Positions 55,671 through 64,000 of a stretch of 64,000 nt of DNA are shown here, piece after piece (position 1 is the stretch's first letter; each line of letters begins with the position of its first letter). Made by a program: the position numbers and the translations under genes. The notes beneath the pieces are model-generated. The model had not been told where the DNA came from, made no database searches, and saw only the letters and a program-made list of their open reading frames with translations. Origin of the DNA: Mycolicibacterium sp. YH-1 (GTDB lineage: Bacteria; Actinomycetota; Actinomycetes; Mycobacteriales; Mycobacteriaceae); NCBI RefSeq assembly GCF_022557175.1, contig NZ_CP092915.1, positions 2,108,001-2,172,000 on the forward strand. The letters run 5' to 3'.

Positions 55671-56399
55671 GTGCCGAGGGAACGTCTCACCGTGCTGGTC
55701 GGATGCGTGCTGGTCGCGATGGCGACCGCACCATCGGCGGTAGCCGATCCCGAAGTGGTTGCCATCGAACCCGTCGTCGCCGAGGCCCCACTTGAGGGCG
55801 TCCCACCCCCGCCGGACGGTGCGGTGGTCTCGCCGCCACCACGGACCTTGACGACACCCGACGGGTGGACGCTGACCCTGGCGGCCAAGGACGAGACCCA
55901 GGTCGCCAGCGCCCCACTGACGACCGCGCTGTCATCGCGGGAGTACGTCGTCGGCGGCACGTTCAACGGCTCACTGGACGGGCCCAGTTCCGACGGCGAC
56001 CCCGGGGGAACCATCGAGGTCGGCTACCAGATCGGCTGCGGTATCGATATGAGCACGTCGAACGGCGTCACCCTCGCCGGGACCGCGGGGCTCAACTCGT
56101 CGATCGGCATCCTCGGGACCGACGTCGCCTCGCCCCTGCCGGAGGGCATTCTGCCCGGGGTGGGTGCCAACATCGGCGGCGGTGTGACCGTCGGTCTGAA
56201 GCCCGGCATCATCAATACCGTCCCCGTCACGAAGAAGGAGTTCGAGGGCTCCGAACCGTGGGTGATGATCAGCAACTTCCACGTCAAGATCGACGGCTGC
56301 GTCGGTGAGTCATTCATCCGCTCGTACGCGTTCCTGACCCGCTCCACGAGGATGTCCGACGCGATTCTGGCCTACTACGGCGAGACGAAGGTCGTCTAG
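55671..56399 (+). CDS. MspA-family mycobacterial porin
   Basis: The 242-aa exported protein has a signal peptide (TVLVGCVLVAMATAPSAVA/DP) and a Pro-rich segment. The MspA core follows: TLTTPDGWTLTLAAKDETQVASAPLTTALSSREYVVGGTFNG, GTIEVGYQIGCGIDMSTSNGV, GVTVGLKPGIINTVPVTKKEFEG and ISNFHVKIDGCVGESFIRSYA. It forms octameric channels in the outer membrane for hydrophilic solutes. It is longer than MspA (about 184 mature residues) because of the N-terminal Pro/Val linker. The IS481 element lies 33 nt after its stop. Confidence 0.92.
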   Translation: MPRERLTVLVGCVLVAMATAPSAVADPEVVAIEPVVAEAPLEGVPPPPDGAVVSPPPRTLTTPDGWTLTLAAKDETQVASAPLTTALSSREYVVGGTFNGSLDGPSSDGDPGGTIEVGYQIGCGIDMSTSNGVTLAGTAGLNSSIGILGTDVASPLPEGILPGVGANIGGGVTVGLKPGIINTVPVTKKEFEGSEPWVMISNFHVKIDGCVGESFIRSYAFLTRSTRMSDAILAYYGETKVV

Positions 56400-56403
56400 C
56401 GAC

Positions 56404-56432
56404 TTCGGCGCGATAAGGAGCGCCCACCGCTC
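56404..56432. terminator. Left half of a terminator split by IS insertion
   Basis: TTCGGCGCG (56404-56412) here pairs with CGCGCCGAA at 57784-57792 on the other side of the IS element. Joined without the element, the two flanks give one symmetrical hairpin between the mspA-type gene and the convergent metallopeptidase gene, with GAGCG-CCCAC-CGCTC at its tip. Confidence 0.6.
56418..56432. repeat. 15-bp target-site duplication, left
   Basis: GAGCGCCCACCGCTC occurs immediately on both sides of the element (also 57764-57778) in direct orientation. The sequence is itself a small palindrome, the tip of the interrupted terminator. Confidence 0.8.
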
Positions 56433-57763
56433 TGTTCTGTTTCGGGACATCGCTGACACTTGTATGTCTCGGGACATCGCTGACACCTGAGTAGGGCCGC
56501 GACCAGGATGGTTCATGGCCCAGAAGGTGACGGCGATGGACATCCGTACCGCGACGGCGTTGGCCGGGCAAGTGGAGAACGTGGCGGAGTTCTGCCGCCG
56601 CCAGCAGATCAGTCGGCAGACGTTCTACAAGTGGCGGGCTCGGTTCCGCGACGATGGCGTCCCAGGGCTGCAGGATCGCTCACGACGACCGTTGTCCTCG
56701 CCAGGTCAGACCGGTGCGGCAGTCGAGGAGATGGTGCTGCTCAAGCGCAAGCAGCTTTTCGAGCAGGGAGGTGATCACGGCCCGCAGTCGATCGTGTGGT
56801 CGCTTCGTCGCGAGGGCCGCGGCGTCGTGCCCTCGCGGGCCACGGTGTGGCGGATCCTGACCCGTCATGGCGTGATCACACCGGCGCCGCAGAAGCGCCC
56901 GCGCTCGGCGACCAAACGGTTCACCTTCGATCGGCCCAACGAGTGCTGGCAGTCCGACTGGACCCAGTGGGCGTTGGCCGACGGCTCCCCGGTGGCCATC
57001 GCGGGCAGTATCGATGACCACTCGCGCTACCTGACCGCGCTTCAGGCGGCGGCGGGTGCGGGTTCCACCGAACTGGTGTGGGCGGTGATGCTGGCCGGTA
57101 TCAGCGAGTGCGCAGTACCGGCAATGTCGTTGACCGACAACGGGTTCATGTACACCGGGCGACTGCGCGGCTATGAGTCGACATTCGAGGCCAACCTGCG
57201 CGCCCTGGGCACCCGCACCATCAACTCCACCCCCTATCACCCTCAGACCTGCGGCAAGATCGAGAGGTTCTGGCAGACCCTGAAGAAGTGGCTTCGGGCC
57301 CGCCGGGCACCGGCCACCGTCGAAGCGCTCAACGACCTGCTCGACCGGTTCCGAGCCTTCTACAACCACCACCGTCCGCACCGAGCCCACCGCGGCGCCA
57401 CCCCGGCCGAGGCCTTCGCCGCCACCGAAGCCGCCCGACCCGCAGCACGTCCGCTGCCGGCACCAATCTTCGTGAGCAGCCACATCGTCGGGGAACGCTC
57501 GGGCAACCTGTTCGTCCCGCCCTACAAAGTCAACGTCGGCCTGCGCTGGGCTGGACACACCTGCGACAGCATCCGCGACGGCGACCACATCGCCATCTTC
57601 AGCGGCACGACGCTGATCAGGGAACTCACCGCCGACCCCACCCGCCAGTACCAACCCGGTGACAAAAACACGCGAACCTACCGCGCCCGCGAACCCAAAC
57701 CATCACCATGACTGTCAGCGATGTCCCGAGACATATGTGTCAACGATGTCCCGAGACACCACA
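56433..57763 (+). mobile_element. IS481-family insertion sequence, apparently complete
   Basis: The 1331-bp element has terminal inverted repeats (TGTTCTGTTTCGGGACATCG at the left; the right end read inverted is TGTGGTGTCTCGGGACATCG, about 23 of 27 matches including the TGACAC that follows). Each end contains the motif TCGGGACATCGCTGAC a second time, about 30 bp inward, as tandem transposase-binding sites. It carries one intact transposase gene and is flanked by 15-bp direct repeats. Confidence 0.88.
56515..57711 (+). CDS. IS481-family transposase (DDE/rve integrase core)
   Basis: The 398-aa protein has an N-terminal helix-turn-helix (VENVAEFCRRQQISRQTFYKWRARF, GVPGLQDRSRRP) and a second HTH/linker (GPQSIVWSLRREGRGVVPSRATVWRIL). 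The catalytic core DDE residues are in NECWQSDWTQW, SLTDNGFMY and CGKIERFWQTLKKWL, followed by RAFYNHHRPHRAHRGATPAEAF. No frameshift or stop interrupts it, so the element may be mobile. ATG 56515. Confidence 0.93.
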   Translation: MAQKVTAMDIRTATALAGQVENVAEFCRRQQISRQTFYKWRARFRDDGVPGLQDRSRRPLSSPGQTGAAVEEMVLLKRKQLFEQGGDHGPQSIVWSLRREGRGVVPSRATVWRILTRHGVITPAPQKRPRSATKRFTFDRPNECWQSDWTQWALADGSPVAIAGSIDDHSRYLTALQAAAGAGSTELVWAVMLAGISECAVPAMSLTDNGFMYTGRLRGYESTFEANLRALGTRTINSTPYHPQTCGKIERFWQTLKKWLRARRAPATVEALNDLLDRFRAFYNHHRPHRAHRGATPAEAFAATEAARPAARPLPAPIFVSSHIVGERSGNLFVPPYKVNVGLRWAGHTCDSIRDGDHIAIFSGTTLIRELTADPTRQYQPGDKNTRTYRAREPKPSP

Positions 57764-57778
57764 GAGCGCCCACCGCTC
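57764..57778. repeat. 15-bp target-site duplication, right
   Basis: Second copy of GAGCGCCCACCGCTC, directly after the right end of the insertion sequence. Confidence 0.8.
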
Positions 57779-57804
57779 CGAAACGCGCCGAAATCACGGT
57801 GGGG

Positions 57805-59241
57805 CTAGTCGAAGCGCTTGAAGCAGCGGTCGGTGTCACCGAGGACACCCACCCGGAACGCGTCGATGCGCGAGAAGCCCGACGGCACGGAGTCACCGTT
57901 GACGTCGCTGGCGACCATGCCGTTGAGCAGGATGCCCGACACCGCCTCGTCGACGTCGCCCGCGGTGAGGGCGATGGTGTCGCCGTCGGGGGTGGTGATC
58001 GGCTGAGTCATCTTCGCCGTCGCGACGCCCGTGAGGCAGGCGGTGCGCAGCGCGGCCTCGGCGGTGTTCAGTGCGACGTCGCCGTGCTCGTGCTGCAGCG
58101 CCTGCATATAGCGGGACACCAGGATTGAGTAGGCGGTGTTATCGCCGGTGACCAGTCCGCCGCCGTCCTCCTCGCCGGCTGCGGCTCCGACCGCCGCCAG
58201 TTTGTCGACGTCGACGATGATCGTGTTGGAGGCCGGGCAGTAGGAGACGGGTGGGCGCATCCGGGCGTCCTGGCAGTCCTGCGCCTCAAACGCCAGCTCT
58301 GGCGGATTGGCGGGTTCGAAGAGGATGCCCAGCGCGTCGATGATGGAGCGCACCGAGTCCTCGGTGACGGGCAGTTCGCCGGTCTCATCGTCGGGTAGCA
58401 ACACGGGCAGGTCGCCCCGACGCTGATCGATCTCCTGCATGTCGATGCCCTTGCAGGAACTCGCCCCGTCGGTGAAGCCGAACTGGAACGCCGACACCCT
58501 CTCGAACGCCGAACCGTGCTCGTCCGTACCGACTTCGGGGTCGCTCTCGGTGAGCAGCGGGTCGCGGAAGGCGATCATCGCGGCCAACAGGTTGTTCAGC
58601 CCCTCGCCGGTGTTCATCGTGAACCGGGGGGAGTTGTCCTCGGCAACCCAGCGCATGTAGGAGCCCGCCAGGCAGTCGGCCTGTTGCTCGCTCATCAACG
58701 TGGGTGTGTCATCGTCGACGAGCCCGGCCTGATGCTGGATCGAGTGGCCGTACTCGTGTGCCAGCACCATCGTGACCGCCATGTCGCCGTTGGCCCGGCG
58801 CAGCGATGGCAGCAGCTCGCCGCGGTCCCAGCCGATGCTCTCGTCATCGAAACAGAACCCGGCATTGACCAACCCGACGGTGTCCATACCGCAGAACACG
58901 CCGTCGAACTCCTCGGCGTCCCATGAGTGGAGTTCGGAGGCGGGCGTGAACTCGCCGTCGAACGTCTCGCCGTAGGCGGTCGCCCAGAACTCCTCGATAT
59001 CGCTGATGGACTGACGCGCGAGTTCGTCGATATCGCCGCCGTCGGTTCCCACCACGTCACGCGACGGCTCGGCGGCATCATCACGCAGACCCGTTGGCCC
59101 GTCGGTGGCGGGCATGCCCGCGACGCTGAACGGATCGTTGAACACCGACACGGCGCTGCCCGACACGGTCGAGGCGCATGAGGTGACAAGAACTGCGGCA
59201 CACGCGGCGACGGCCAGTGACCCCAGATGCCGACGACCCAT
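57805..59241 (-). CDS. Lipoprotein neutral zinc metallopeptidase
   Basis: The 478-aa protein has a lipoprotein signal (GSLAVAACAAVLVTSCAST, lipobox Cys about residue 23), so it is anchored to the membrane outside the cell. The zinc motif is VLAHEYGHSIQHQ (HExxH, around residue 160) with MSEQQADCLAGSYM downstream, as in the YpfJ/neutral zinc metallopeptidase family where ExxAD supplies the third ligand region. A long C-terminal half (after about 230) is characteristic of the mycobacterial members. Convergent with the porin gene; the IS element separates them. Confidence 0.87.
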   Translation of the reverse strand: MGRRHLGSLAVAACAAVLVTSCASTVSGSAVSVFNDPFSVAGMPATDGPTGLRDDAAEPSRDVVGTDGGDIDELARQSISDIEEFWATAYGETFDGEFTPASELHSWDAEEFDGVFCGMDTVGLVNAGFCFDDESIGWDRGELLPSLRRANGDMAVTMVLAHEYGHSIQHQAGLVDDDTPTLMSEQQADCLAGSYMRWVAEDNSPRFTMNTGEGLNNLLAAMIAFRDPLLTESDPEVGTDEHGSAFERVSAFQFGFTDGASSCKGIDMQEIDQRRGDLPVLLPDDETGELPVTEDSVRSIIDALGILFEPANPPELAFEAQDCQDARMRPPVSYCPASNTIIVDVDKLAAVGAAAGEEDGGGLVTGDNTAYSILVSRYMQALQHEHGDVALNTAEAALRTACLTGVATAKMTQPITTPDGDTIALTAGDVDEAVSGILLNGMVASDVNGDSVPSGFSRIDAFRVGVLGDTDRCFKRFD

Positions 59242-59350
59242 GGACGCCGCCTTTCAGGTTTCGCGGGGCGGCCGTGGCGGCGCGCACTACTGACAGAGCA
59301 GCTTAGTGAACGAACGTGGAGGCGGAGCAGAAACCTCGAGGCCAGGGCGG

Positions 59351-61345
59351 TCAGGCGCTCCGCAAGCGCTCCAGGGCCGCCCGGACCCGTGCCCCGTCGG
59401 TGGTCGACCAGAACGGCGGCAACGAGGCCCGCAGGTACCCGGCGTAGCGGGCGGTGGCCATCCGGGAGTCCAGTACGGCGACGACACCGCGGTCATCGAC
59501 GTGGCGCAACAGCCGGCCCGCGCCCTGGGCGAGCAGCAGCGCGGCGTGACTCGCGGCCACCGCCATGAACCCATTACCGCCGTGCGCGGCGATCGCGCGT
59601 TGGCGCGCGGTGATCAGCGGATCGTCGGGGCGGGGGAACGGAATCCGGTCGATGAGCACCAGGGACAGTGACGCGCCGGGCACATCCACGCCCTGCCACA
59701 ACGACAGCGTGCCGAACAATGACGTCTCGTCGTCCTCGGCGAAGCGGCGAATCAGCGCCGACGTGGTGTCTTCGCCCTGACACAGAACCGGCGTGTCGAG
59801 TCGGTCGCGCATCACCTCGGCGGTGGCCTTGGCGGCGCGCATCGAGGAGAACAGACCCAGCGTGCGGCCTCCCGCGGCGGTGACCAACTCGGCGATCTCA
59901 TCGAGTTGCTCCGACGATCCCGTGCCGTCACGTCCCGGCGGGGGAAGGTGCTTGGCGACGTAGAGGATGCCCGACTTCGCGTGTGCGAAGGGCGATCCGA
60001 CGTCGATACCGCGCCACTTGGCGTTATCGTCGGCACCGAACTGCAGGCCCCACGACCGCGCCATAGCGTCGAATGTCCCGCCGACGGTCAGGGTGGCCGA
60101 CGTGAGGATCACGGTCGACTGATCGAACAATCGGTTACGCAGCAGGCTGGCCACCGACAGCGGGGCCACCCTCAGGATCGCTCGTTTGTTGCCGCGGTTC
60201 TCGTCGTGGTCGAGCCACACCACATCGGTGCGGTCGGGGATCGCCGGGCCGTAGGAGTCCAGCACCCGGGTCGCGGTGTCCCGCACGTCGTTCAACGACG
60301 TCACGGCCTCGTTGCGCGCGGACGCGGCCTTGGGGTCGGCCGGAGCCATGTCGATGCCGGCGCGAACCTTGTCGGCGGAGTCGCGCAGCACCGTCAGGTA
60401 GGTCGTCAACTCCTCGCCGAGGTTGTCCTTGCGCCCCGGTTCCTCGTCGAAGATGGCGGAGGTGAATGTGGCGATGGCCGCCTCGAACCGTTGCGCCAGT
60501 TCGGATTCGACGAGCCGCGCGGAACGGCGGTGGGCGACGCCGAGCGACGTCGCAGACAGCTCGCCGGTGGCCACGCTCGTCACCCGATCCACGAGTTCGT
60601 GCGCCTCGTCGACCACGAGCAGCTCGTGCTCGGGCAGGACGTTGACGTCGGAGATGGCGTCGATGGCCAGCAGCGCGTGATTGGTGACAACCACGTCGGC
60701 CTCCCCGGCCAGCGCCTTGGACTTCTCGGCGAAGCAGTCCGAGCCGTACTCGCAGCGGGTGGCGCCGATGCACTCGCGGGCCGACACGCTGACCTGGCCC
60801 CATGACCGGTCGAGCACGCCGGGCATCAGCTCGTCGCGGTCGCCGGTCTCGGTGTCCGAGGACCACTCGGTGAGGCGTTTGACGTCACGGCCCAATTGCG
60901 TCGACGCGACGGCGTCGAACAGTTCCTCCTGCGGTCTGTCCTCGGCCGATTCGTCGGCGGCACCGCCATGAATCTTGTTGAGGCACAGATAGTTTCCACG
61001 CCCCTTCAGGAGCGCGAAGTCGGGTCGACGTGGCAGCTCGGGGGCCAGTGCATCGGCCAGTCGCGGCAGGTCGCGGTCGACGAGTTGGCGCTGCAGGGCA
61101 ATGGTCGCGGTCGAGACGACGACCGGTCGGTTGGTCTCGACGGCGTGGGCGATGGCCGGCACCAGATAGGCCAGCGACTTGCCGGTACCTGTGCCGGCCT
61201 GCACGGCGAGGTGCTCACCGGTGCTGAAGGAGCGCTCGACGGCCTGGGCCATGTCGACCTGACCGCTGCGTTCGGAGCCGCCGAGGGCGCTCACGGCGGC
61301 GGCGAGCAGGCCAGTCACGCGGGTGGTGTCGGGTTCGGTGGTCAT
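59351..61345 (-). CDS. dinG: ATP-dependent DNA helicase DinG
   Basis: The 664-aa XPD/DinG-like superfamily 2 helicase has the Walker A motif AVQAGTGTGKSLAYLVPA and STATIALQRQLVDRDLP. The iron-sulphur cluster cysteines lie around GNYLCLNK and ARECIGATRCEYGSDCF, followed by NHALLAIDAI, LLVVDEAHELVD (DEAH box), STVILTSATL and LFGTLSLWQGVDVPG. It unwinds structured DNA. The start is the ATG (MTTEPDTT) overlapping the pncB stop (ATGA); the longer frame is rejected. It corresponds to Rv1329c. Confidence 0.93.
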   Translation of the reverse strand: MTTEPDTTRVTGLLAAAVSALGGSERSGQVDMAQAVERSFSTGEHLAVQAGTGTGKSLAYLVPAIAHAVETNRPVVVSTATIALQRQLVDRDLPRLADALAPELPRRPDFALLKGRGNYLCLNKIHGGAADESAEDRPQEELFDAVASTQLGRDVKRLTEWSSDTETGDRDELMPGVLDRSWGQVSVSARECIGATRCEYGSDCFAEKSKALAGEADVVVTNHALLAIDAISDVNVLPEHELLVVDEAHELVDRVTSVATGELSATSLGVAHRRSARLVESELAQRFEAAIATFTSAIFDEEPGRKDNLGEELTTYLTVLRDSADKVRAGIDMAPADPKAASARNEAVTSLNDVRDTATRVLDSYGPAIPDRTDVVWLDHDENRGNKRAILRVAPLSVASLLRNRLFDQSTVILTSATLTVGGTFDAMARSWGLQFGADDNAKWRGIDVGSPFAHAKSGILYVAKHLPPPGRDGTGSSEQLDEIAELVTAAGGRTLGLFSSMRAAKATAEVMRDRLDTPVLCQGEDTTSALIRRFAEDDETSLFGTLSLWQGVDVPGASLSLVLIDRIPFPRPDDPLITARQRAIAAHGGNGFMAVAASHAALLLAQGAGRLLRHVDDRGVVAVLDSRMATARYAGYLRASLPPFWSTTDGARVRAALERLRSA

Positions 61346-62640
61346 GACGAGTGGGTGACCATCCGCGTCGCGATGGCCGGTTCGCCGCGGGACAGCTTGA
61401 GACCGTCCCACGGCAGGCTGTGCAATCCGGCGGCCACGCGCTCACGGGCGGCGGCGATCGAGAGGTCGGCGACCACCTCACCGTTGCGGACCAGGGGCAC
61501 CGCAACGTCGCGGGCCACCAGGCCGGCTGGTACTTCGGGCGCCCGTCCGTCCGGGTGCACGACCTCCTCGACGATGGTGCCCGACCGCTTGGACAGTCGC
61601 TGCGCCTGCTTGCGGCCACCGTGGGATTCCTTGCGGCTGCTGCGTTTCGCGACGGGCAGGCCGTCCACCTCGACGAGTTTGTAGACCATGCCCGCGGTGG
61701 GAGCGCCCGAGCCGGTGACCACCGACGTGCCGACCCCATAGGTGTCGACGGGCTCGGCACGCAGGGCCGCGATCGCGAACTCGTCGAGGTCGCCCGACAC
61801 CACGATCCGGGTGGTCGTGGCACCGAGGTCATCGAGCTGCGCGCGGACCTGGCGCGCCAGCACGCCGAGTTCGCCGGAGTCGATGCGCACCGCGCCCAGC
61901 TCCGGCCCCGCGACGGCGATCGCATTGGCCACGCCGGTGGTGATGTCATAGGTGTCGACGAGAAGTGTGGTGTTCACGCCGAGCGCGTCGACCTGCGCTG
62001 CGAATGCCGCCCTCTCGTCGGGCCCGTCGGCGGTGGAGTACAGCAGTGTGAAGGCGTGCGCGCTGGTCCCGCGAGCGGGTACGCCGTAGCGCTGTTGTGC
62101 GGCGAGGTTGGACGATGCGGCGAATCCGGCGAGGTAGGCGGCGCGCGCGCAGGCGACGGCCGCCTCCTCGTGCGTGCGCCGCGAACCCATCTCGAGCAGC
62201 GGCCTGCCATCGGCGGCGCTGACCATGCGGGCCGCGGCCGACGCGATGGCCGAGTCGTGGTTGAGGATCGACAGCGCCAGCGTCTCGAGGATCACGCACT
62301 CGCCGAAACTGCCGTGTACCGACAGGACGGGCGAGCCGGGAAAGTACAGCTCACCCTCGGGGTAGCCGTCGATGTCACCGCGAAACCGGTAGTCGGCGAG
62401 GTAGGCCAGGGTGGCAGGATCGAGGAACTCGGCGAGCAGCGTCAGCGCGGCGTCGTCGAAGGTGAACTCCGGCAATGCTTCCACCAGCCGAGCGGTGCCC
62501 GCGACGACCCCGTAGCGTCGGCCCTCGGGCAGCCGCCGACCGAATACCTCGAACGTCGTGCGACGGTGCGCGGTGCCGTTGTGGAGCGCTGCCGCGAGCA
62601 TCGTCAGTTCGTATTTGTCAGTGAGCAACGCCGAGGTCAC
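61342..62640 (-). CDS. pncB: Nicotinate phosphoribosyltransferase
   Basis: The 432-aa protein of NAD salvage (nicotinate plus PRPP to nicotinate mononucleotide) starts SALLTDKYELTMLAAALHNGTAHRRTTFEVFGRRLPEGRRYGVVAG. It contains GSRRTHEEAAVACARAAYLAGFAASSN, LVDTYDITTGVANAI, VRIDSGELGVLARQVR, IVVSGDLDEFAI and the phosphate-binding DTYGVGTSVVTGSGAPTAGMVYKL. It matches Rv1330c (pncB1), translationally coupled to dinG and divergent from clpS (44 nt). Confidence 0.95.
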   Translation of the reverse strand: MTSALLTDKYELTMLAAALHNGTAHRRTTFEVFGRRLPEGRRYGVVAGTARLVEALPEFTFDDAALTLLAEFLDPATLAYLADYRFRGDIDGYPEGELYFPGSPVLSVHGSFGECVILETLALSILNHDSAIASAAARMVSAADGRPLLEMGSRRTHEEAAVACARAAYLAGFAASSNLAAQQRYGVPARGTSAHAFTLLYSTADGPDERAAFAAQVDALGVNTTLLVDTYDITTGVANAIAVAGPELGAVRIDSGELGVLARQVRAQLDDLGATTTRIVVSGDLDEFAIAALRAEPVDTYGVGTSVVTGSGAPTAGMVYKLVEVDGLPVAKRSSRKESHGGRKQAQRLSKRSGTIVEEVVHPDGRAPEVPAGLVARDVAVPLVRNGEVVADLSIAAARERVAAGLHSLPWDGLKLSRGEPAIATRMVTHSS

Positions 62641-62684
62641 ACGCCCAACCGTAGCCGTTGCAGCGACTCGCTATCCTTGGCGAC

Positions 62685-62999
62685 ATGGTTACGCCAGCGA
62701 GGACCCGGCCGGGGACCCGCGAGGAACACGCGAGTGAGAGTGTTCCGCAAGACGAGGTGGCCACTGACAGCCCGTGGGTGACCATCGTCTGGGACGATCC
62801 GGTGAACCTGATGTCGTACGTGACCTACGTGTTCCAGAAGCTCTTCGGCTACAGCGAGCCGCACGCGACGAAGCTCATGATGCAGGTGCACGAAGACGGC
62901 AAGGCCGTGGTCTCCGCGGGCAGTCGGGAGTCCATGGAGGTCGATGTGTCCAAGCTGCACGCCGCGGGGCTGTGGGCCTCAATGCAACAGGACCGTTGA
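62685..62999 (+). CDS. clpS: ATP-dependent Clp protease adaptor ClpS
   Basis: The 104-aa protein delivers N-degron substrates to ClpC/ClpP. An unstructured N-terminal ~30 residues is followed by the ClpS core: [46 protein letters not shown], including the Asp-Asp-Pro-Val-Asn (usual DDDxxP/N) start of the substrate pocket and the His in [11 protein letters not shown] 62685. Rv1331 position. Confidence 0.95.
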   Translation: MVTPARTRPGTREEHASESVPQDEVATDSPWVTIVWDDPVNLMSYVTYVFQKLFGYSEPHATKLMMQVHEDGKAVVSAGSRESMEVDVSKLHAAGLWASMQQDR

Positions 63000-63007
63000 G
63001 GCGACGG

Positions 63008-63595
63008 GTGCGTAAGTGGAAGAGGGTCGACACCGTAGACGGCGTGCGGTACCGGTCGGCGATGGCAGCGCACGAGTCGGCACTGTTGCAGAGTCTGGCC
63101 AACTCGATGCTGGAGATGCTCAACGACCGCGAATCTGACTCGCCGACAGACGAACTCGAGGAGCTGACCGGTATGCGTACCGGCAACTCGCGGCCGCCCG
63201 AGGACGAGACGATGCGCCGGTTGCTGCCGGACTTCTACCGCGCCGCCCGAGATCATCCGGCCGGTTCGGGCACCGCGGAGAGCCTGAACAGTGCGCTGCG
63301 CAGCCTGCATGAGCCGGCCATCATCGATGCCAAACGGCAAGCGTGCCAATGTCTGCTGGACACCCTGCCCGCCGCTGGCGGGAAGTTCGAACTCACCGAG
63401 GATGCCGCACACAGCTGGGCCGCGGCGGTCAACGACCTTCGGCTGGCGCTGGGCACCATGCTCGAGATCGGACCGGACGGTCCCGACCGGCTGCCGCCCG
63501 AGCATCCGATGGCCGGGCACCTGGATGTGTACCAGTGGCTGACCGTGCTGCAGGAGTATCTCGTGCTGGGTCTCATGAGCCGAGGGACCCGATGA
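63008..63595 (+). CDS. DUF2017 protein (Rv1332-like)
   Basis: The 195-aa protein is a conserved partner of clpS in actinobacteria. Visible are HESALLQSLANSMLEMLNDRE, PTDELEELTGMRTGNSRPPEDETMRRLLPDFYR and HLDVYQWLTVLQEYLVLGLMSR. Mostly helical, no signal peptide. GTG 63008 is used; a TTG at 62996 overlapping the clpS stop would add four residues. It is often described as a regulator, but no DNA-binding motif is seen. Confidence 0.85.
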   Translation: MRKWKRVDTVDGVRYRSAMAAHESALLQSLANSMLEMLNDRESDSPTDELEELTGMRTGNSRPPEDETMRRLLPDFYRAARDHPAGSGTAESLNSALRSLHEPAIIDAKRQACQCLLDTLPAAGGKFELTEDAAHSWAAAVNDLRLALGTMLEIGPDGPDRLPPEHPMAGHLDVYQWLTVLQEYLVLGLMSRGTR

Positions 63596-63623
63596 GCGCT
63601 TGCGCGAAGAGCAGAGGACAGCG

Positions 63624-64000
63624 ATGAGCGGTTCCATCACCGACGTCGCGGGCATTCTCGTCGGGCACCATCAGCGCCTGGACGACGACGCGACGCTGGG
63701 CGCGGGCTGGGCGTGCGGTACCACCGTCGTGCTCACCCCACCGGGCACGGTCGGCGCGGTTGACGTGCGCGGCGGTGCCCCGGGCACCCGCGAGACCGAC
63801 CTGCTCGATCCAGCCAACAGCGTGCGCTACGTCGACGCAGTCGTGCTGACCGGCGGAAGCGCCTACGGGCTCGCCGCGGCGGACGGCGTCATGACGTGGC
63901 TCGAACAGCACGACCGCGGGGTGGTGATGGACGGCGGGCTGGTGCCCATCGTTCCCGCCGCGGTGATCTTCGACCTGCCCGTCGGCGGGTGGCAGTGCCG
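63624..64000 (+). CDS. P1-family (DmpA/NylC-like) peptidase, 5' part (Rv1333)
   Basis: The first ~125 residues are present; the gene leaves the window. Motifs SITDVAGILVGHHQRLDDDATLGAGWACGTTVVL, VRGGAPGTRETDLLDPAN and DAVVLTGGSAYGLAAADGVMTWLE are those of the DmpA/NylC N-terminal-nucleophile hydrolases, in which a later Thr/Ser becomes the new N-terminus after self-cleavage. That residue lies outside the window. ATG follows AGAGGACAGCG. Confidence 0.88.
   Translation, partial: MSGSITDVAGILVGHHQRLDDDATLGAGWACGTTVVLTPPGTVGAVDVRGGAPGTRETDLLDPANSVRYVDAVVLTGGSAYGLAAADGVMTWLEQHDRGVVMDGGLVPIVPAAVIFDLPVGGWQC

Noticed and set aside
1..64000. tRNA or rRNA genes
   Set aside because: No cloverleaf with a T-loop GTTCRA motif and matching acceptor arms, and no rRNA sequence, was recognised by eye.

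Overview
The window reads as chromosome of a rapidly growing mycobacterium (Mycolicibacterium-like). It is high-GC, carries an MspA-type porin and an Lsr2 paralogue, has no PE/PPE genes, and from about 41.8 kb to the right end keeps the gene order of M. tuberculosis Rv1320c-Rv1333: membrane adenylate cyclase, nucS, Rv1322-like, methylmalonyl-CoA epimerase, fadA4, YbbN-like thioredoxin, glgB-glgE / glgP, dinG-pncB1, clpS, Rv1332-like, Rv1333-like. Family names come from reading motifs by eye; no search was run.

Layout. 0-1.7 kb: end of a GjpA-like wall protein and a secreted protein, each followed by a strong hairpin. 1.7-3.6 kb: decayed DNA with a uridine-kinase relic. 3.6-11.6 kb: the most interesting segment, a tightly packed seven-gene operon on the + strand, preceded by a small frame-split ORF. 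It encodes an MppP/RohP-type PLP enzyme (arginine oxidase family), a DHDPS-fold aldolase, a glutamate-1-semialdehyde-aminomutase-like aminotransferase, an EamA exporter, a GNAT acetyltransferase and a second-copy-looking ArgH-ArgG pair. This looks like an undescribed arginine-derived (guanidino) small-molecule pathway. 11.6-17.2 kb: TetR, YtcJ-type amidohydrolase divergent from an NCS1 permease, and MarR. 17.2-26.6 kb: accessory patchwork with a truncated murC copy, Lsr2 paralogue, HAD and histidine-phosphatase genes, then a TetR / MMPL / GGDEF segment bounded by a ~135-bp direct repeat, plus an SDR relic.

26.6-36.6 kb: TRIC-type channel, then a catabolic set (LacI regulator, M20 carbamoylase-like hydrolase, aldehyde dehydrogenase, M20 peptidase, copper amine oxidase, APC permease) with two LacI-type operators, read as an amine uptake and oxidation regulon. 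36.6-41.8 kb: unknown proteins, a frameshifted DUF1214-type secreted protein, a glutaminase with a STAS-like tail and a small secreted protein. 41.8-64 kb: the conserved mycobacterial core, interrupted between the porin gene and a lipoprotein metallopeptidase by an IS481-family element that landed in a terminator stem-loop.

How genes work together. GlgE and GlgB build alpha-glucan from maltose-1-phosphate and GlgP degrades it. FadA4 and the epimerase serve acyl-CoA and propionate metabolism. NucS, DinG, PncB and ClpS are housekeeping. In the 3.6-11.6 kb operon, ArgG/ArgH would supply arginine or install the guanidine, the MppP-like enzyme would oxidise it with O2, the aldolase would cleave the 4-hydroxy-2-oxo acid, the aminotransferase and GNAT would tailor the product and EamA would export it; this order is inference.
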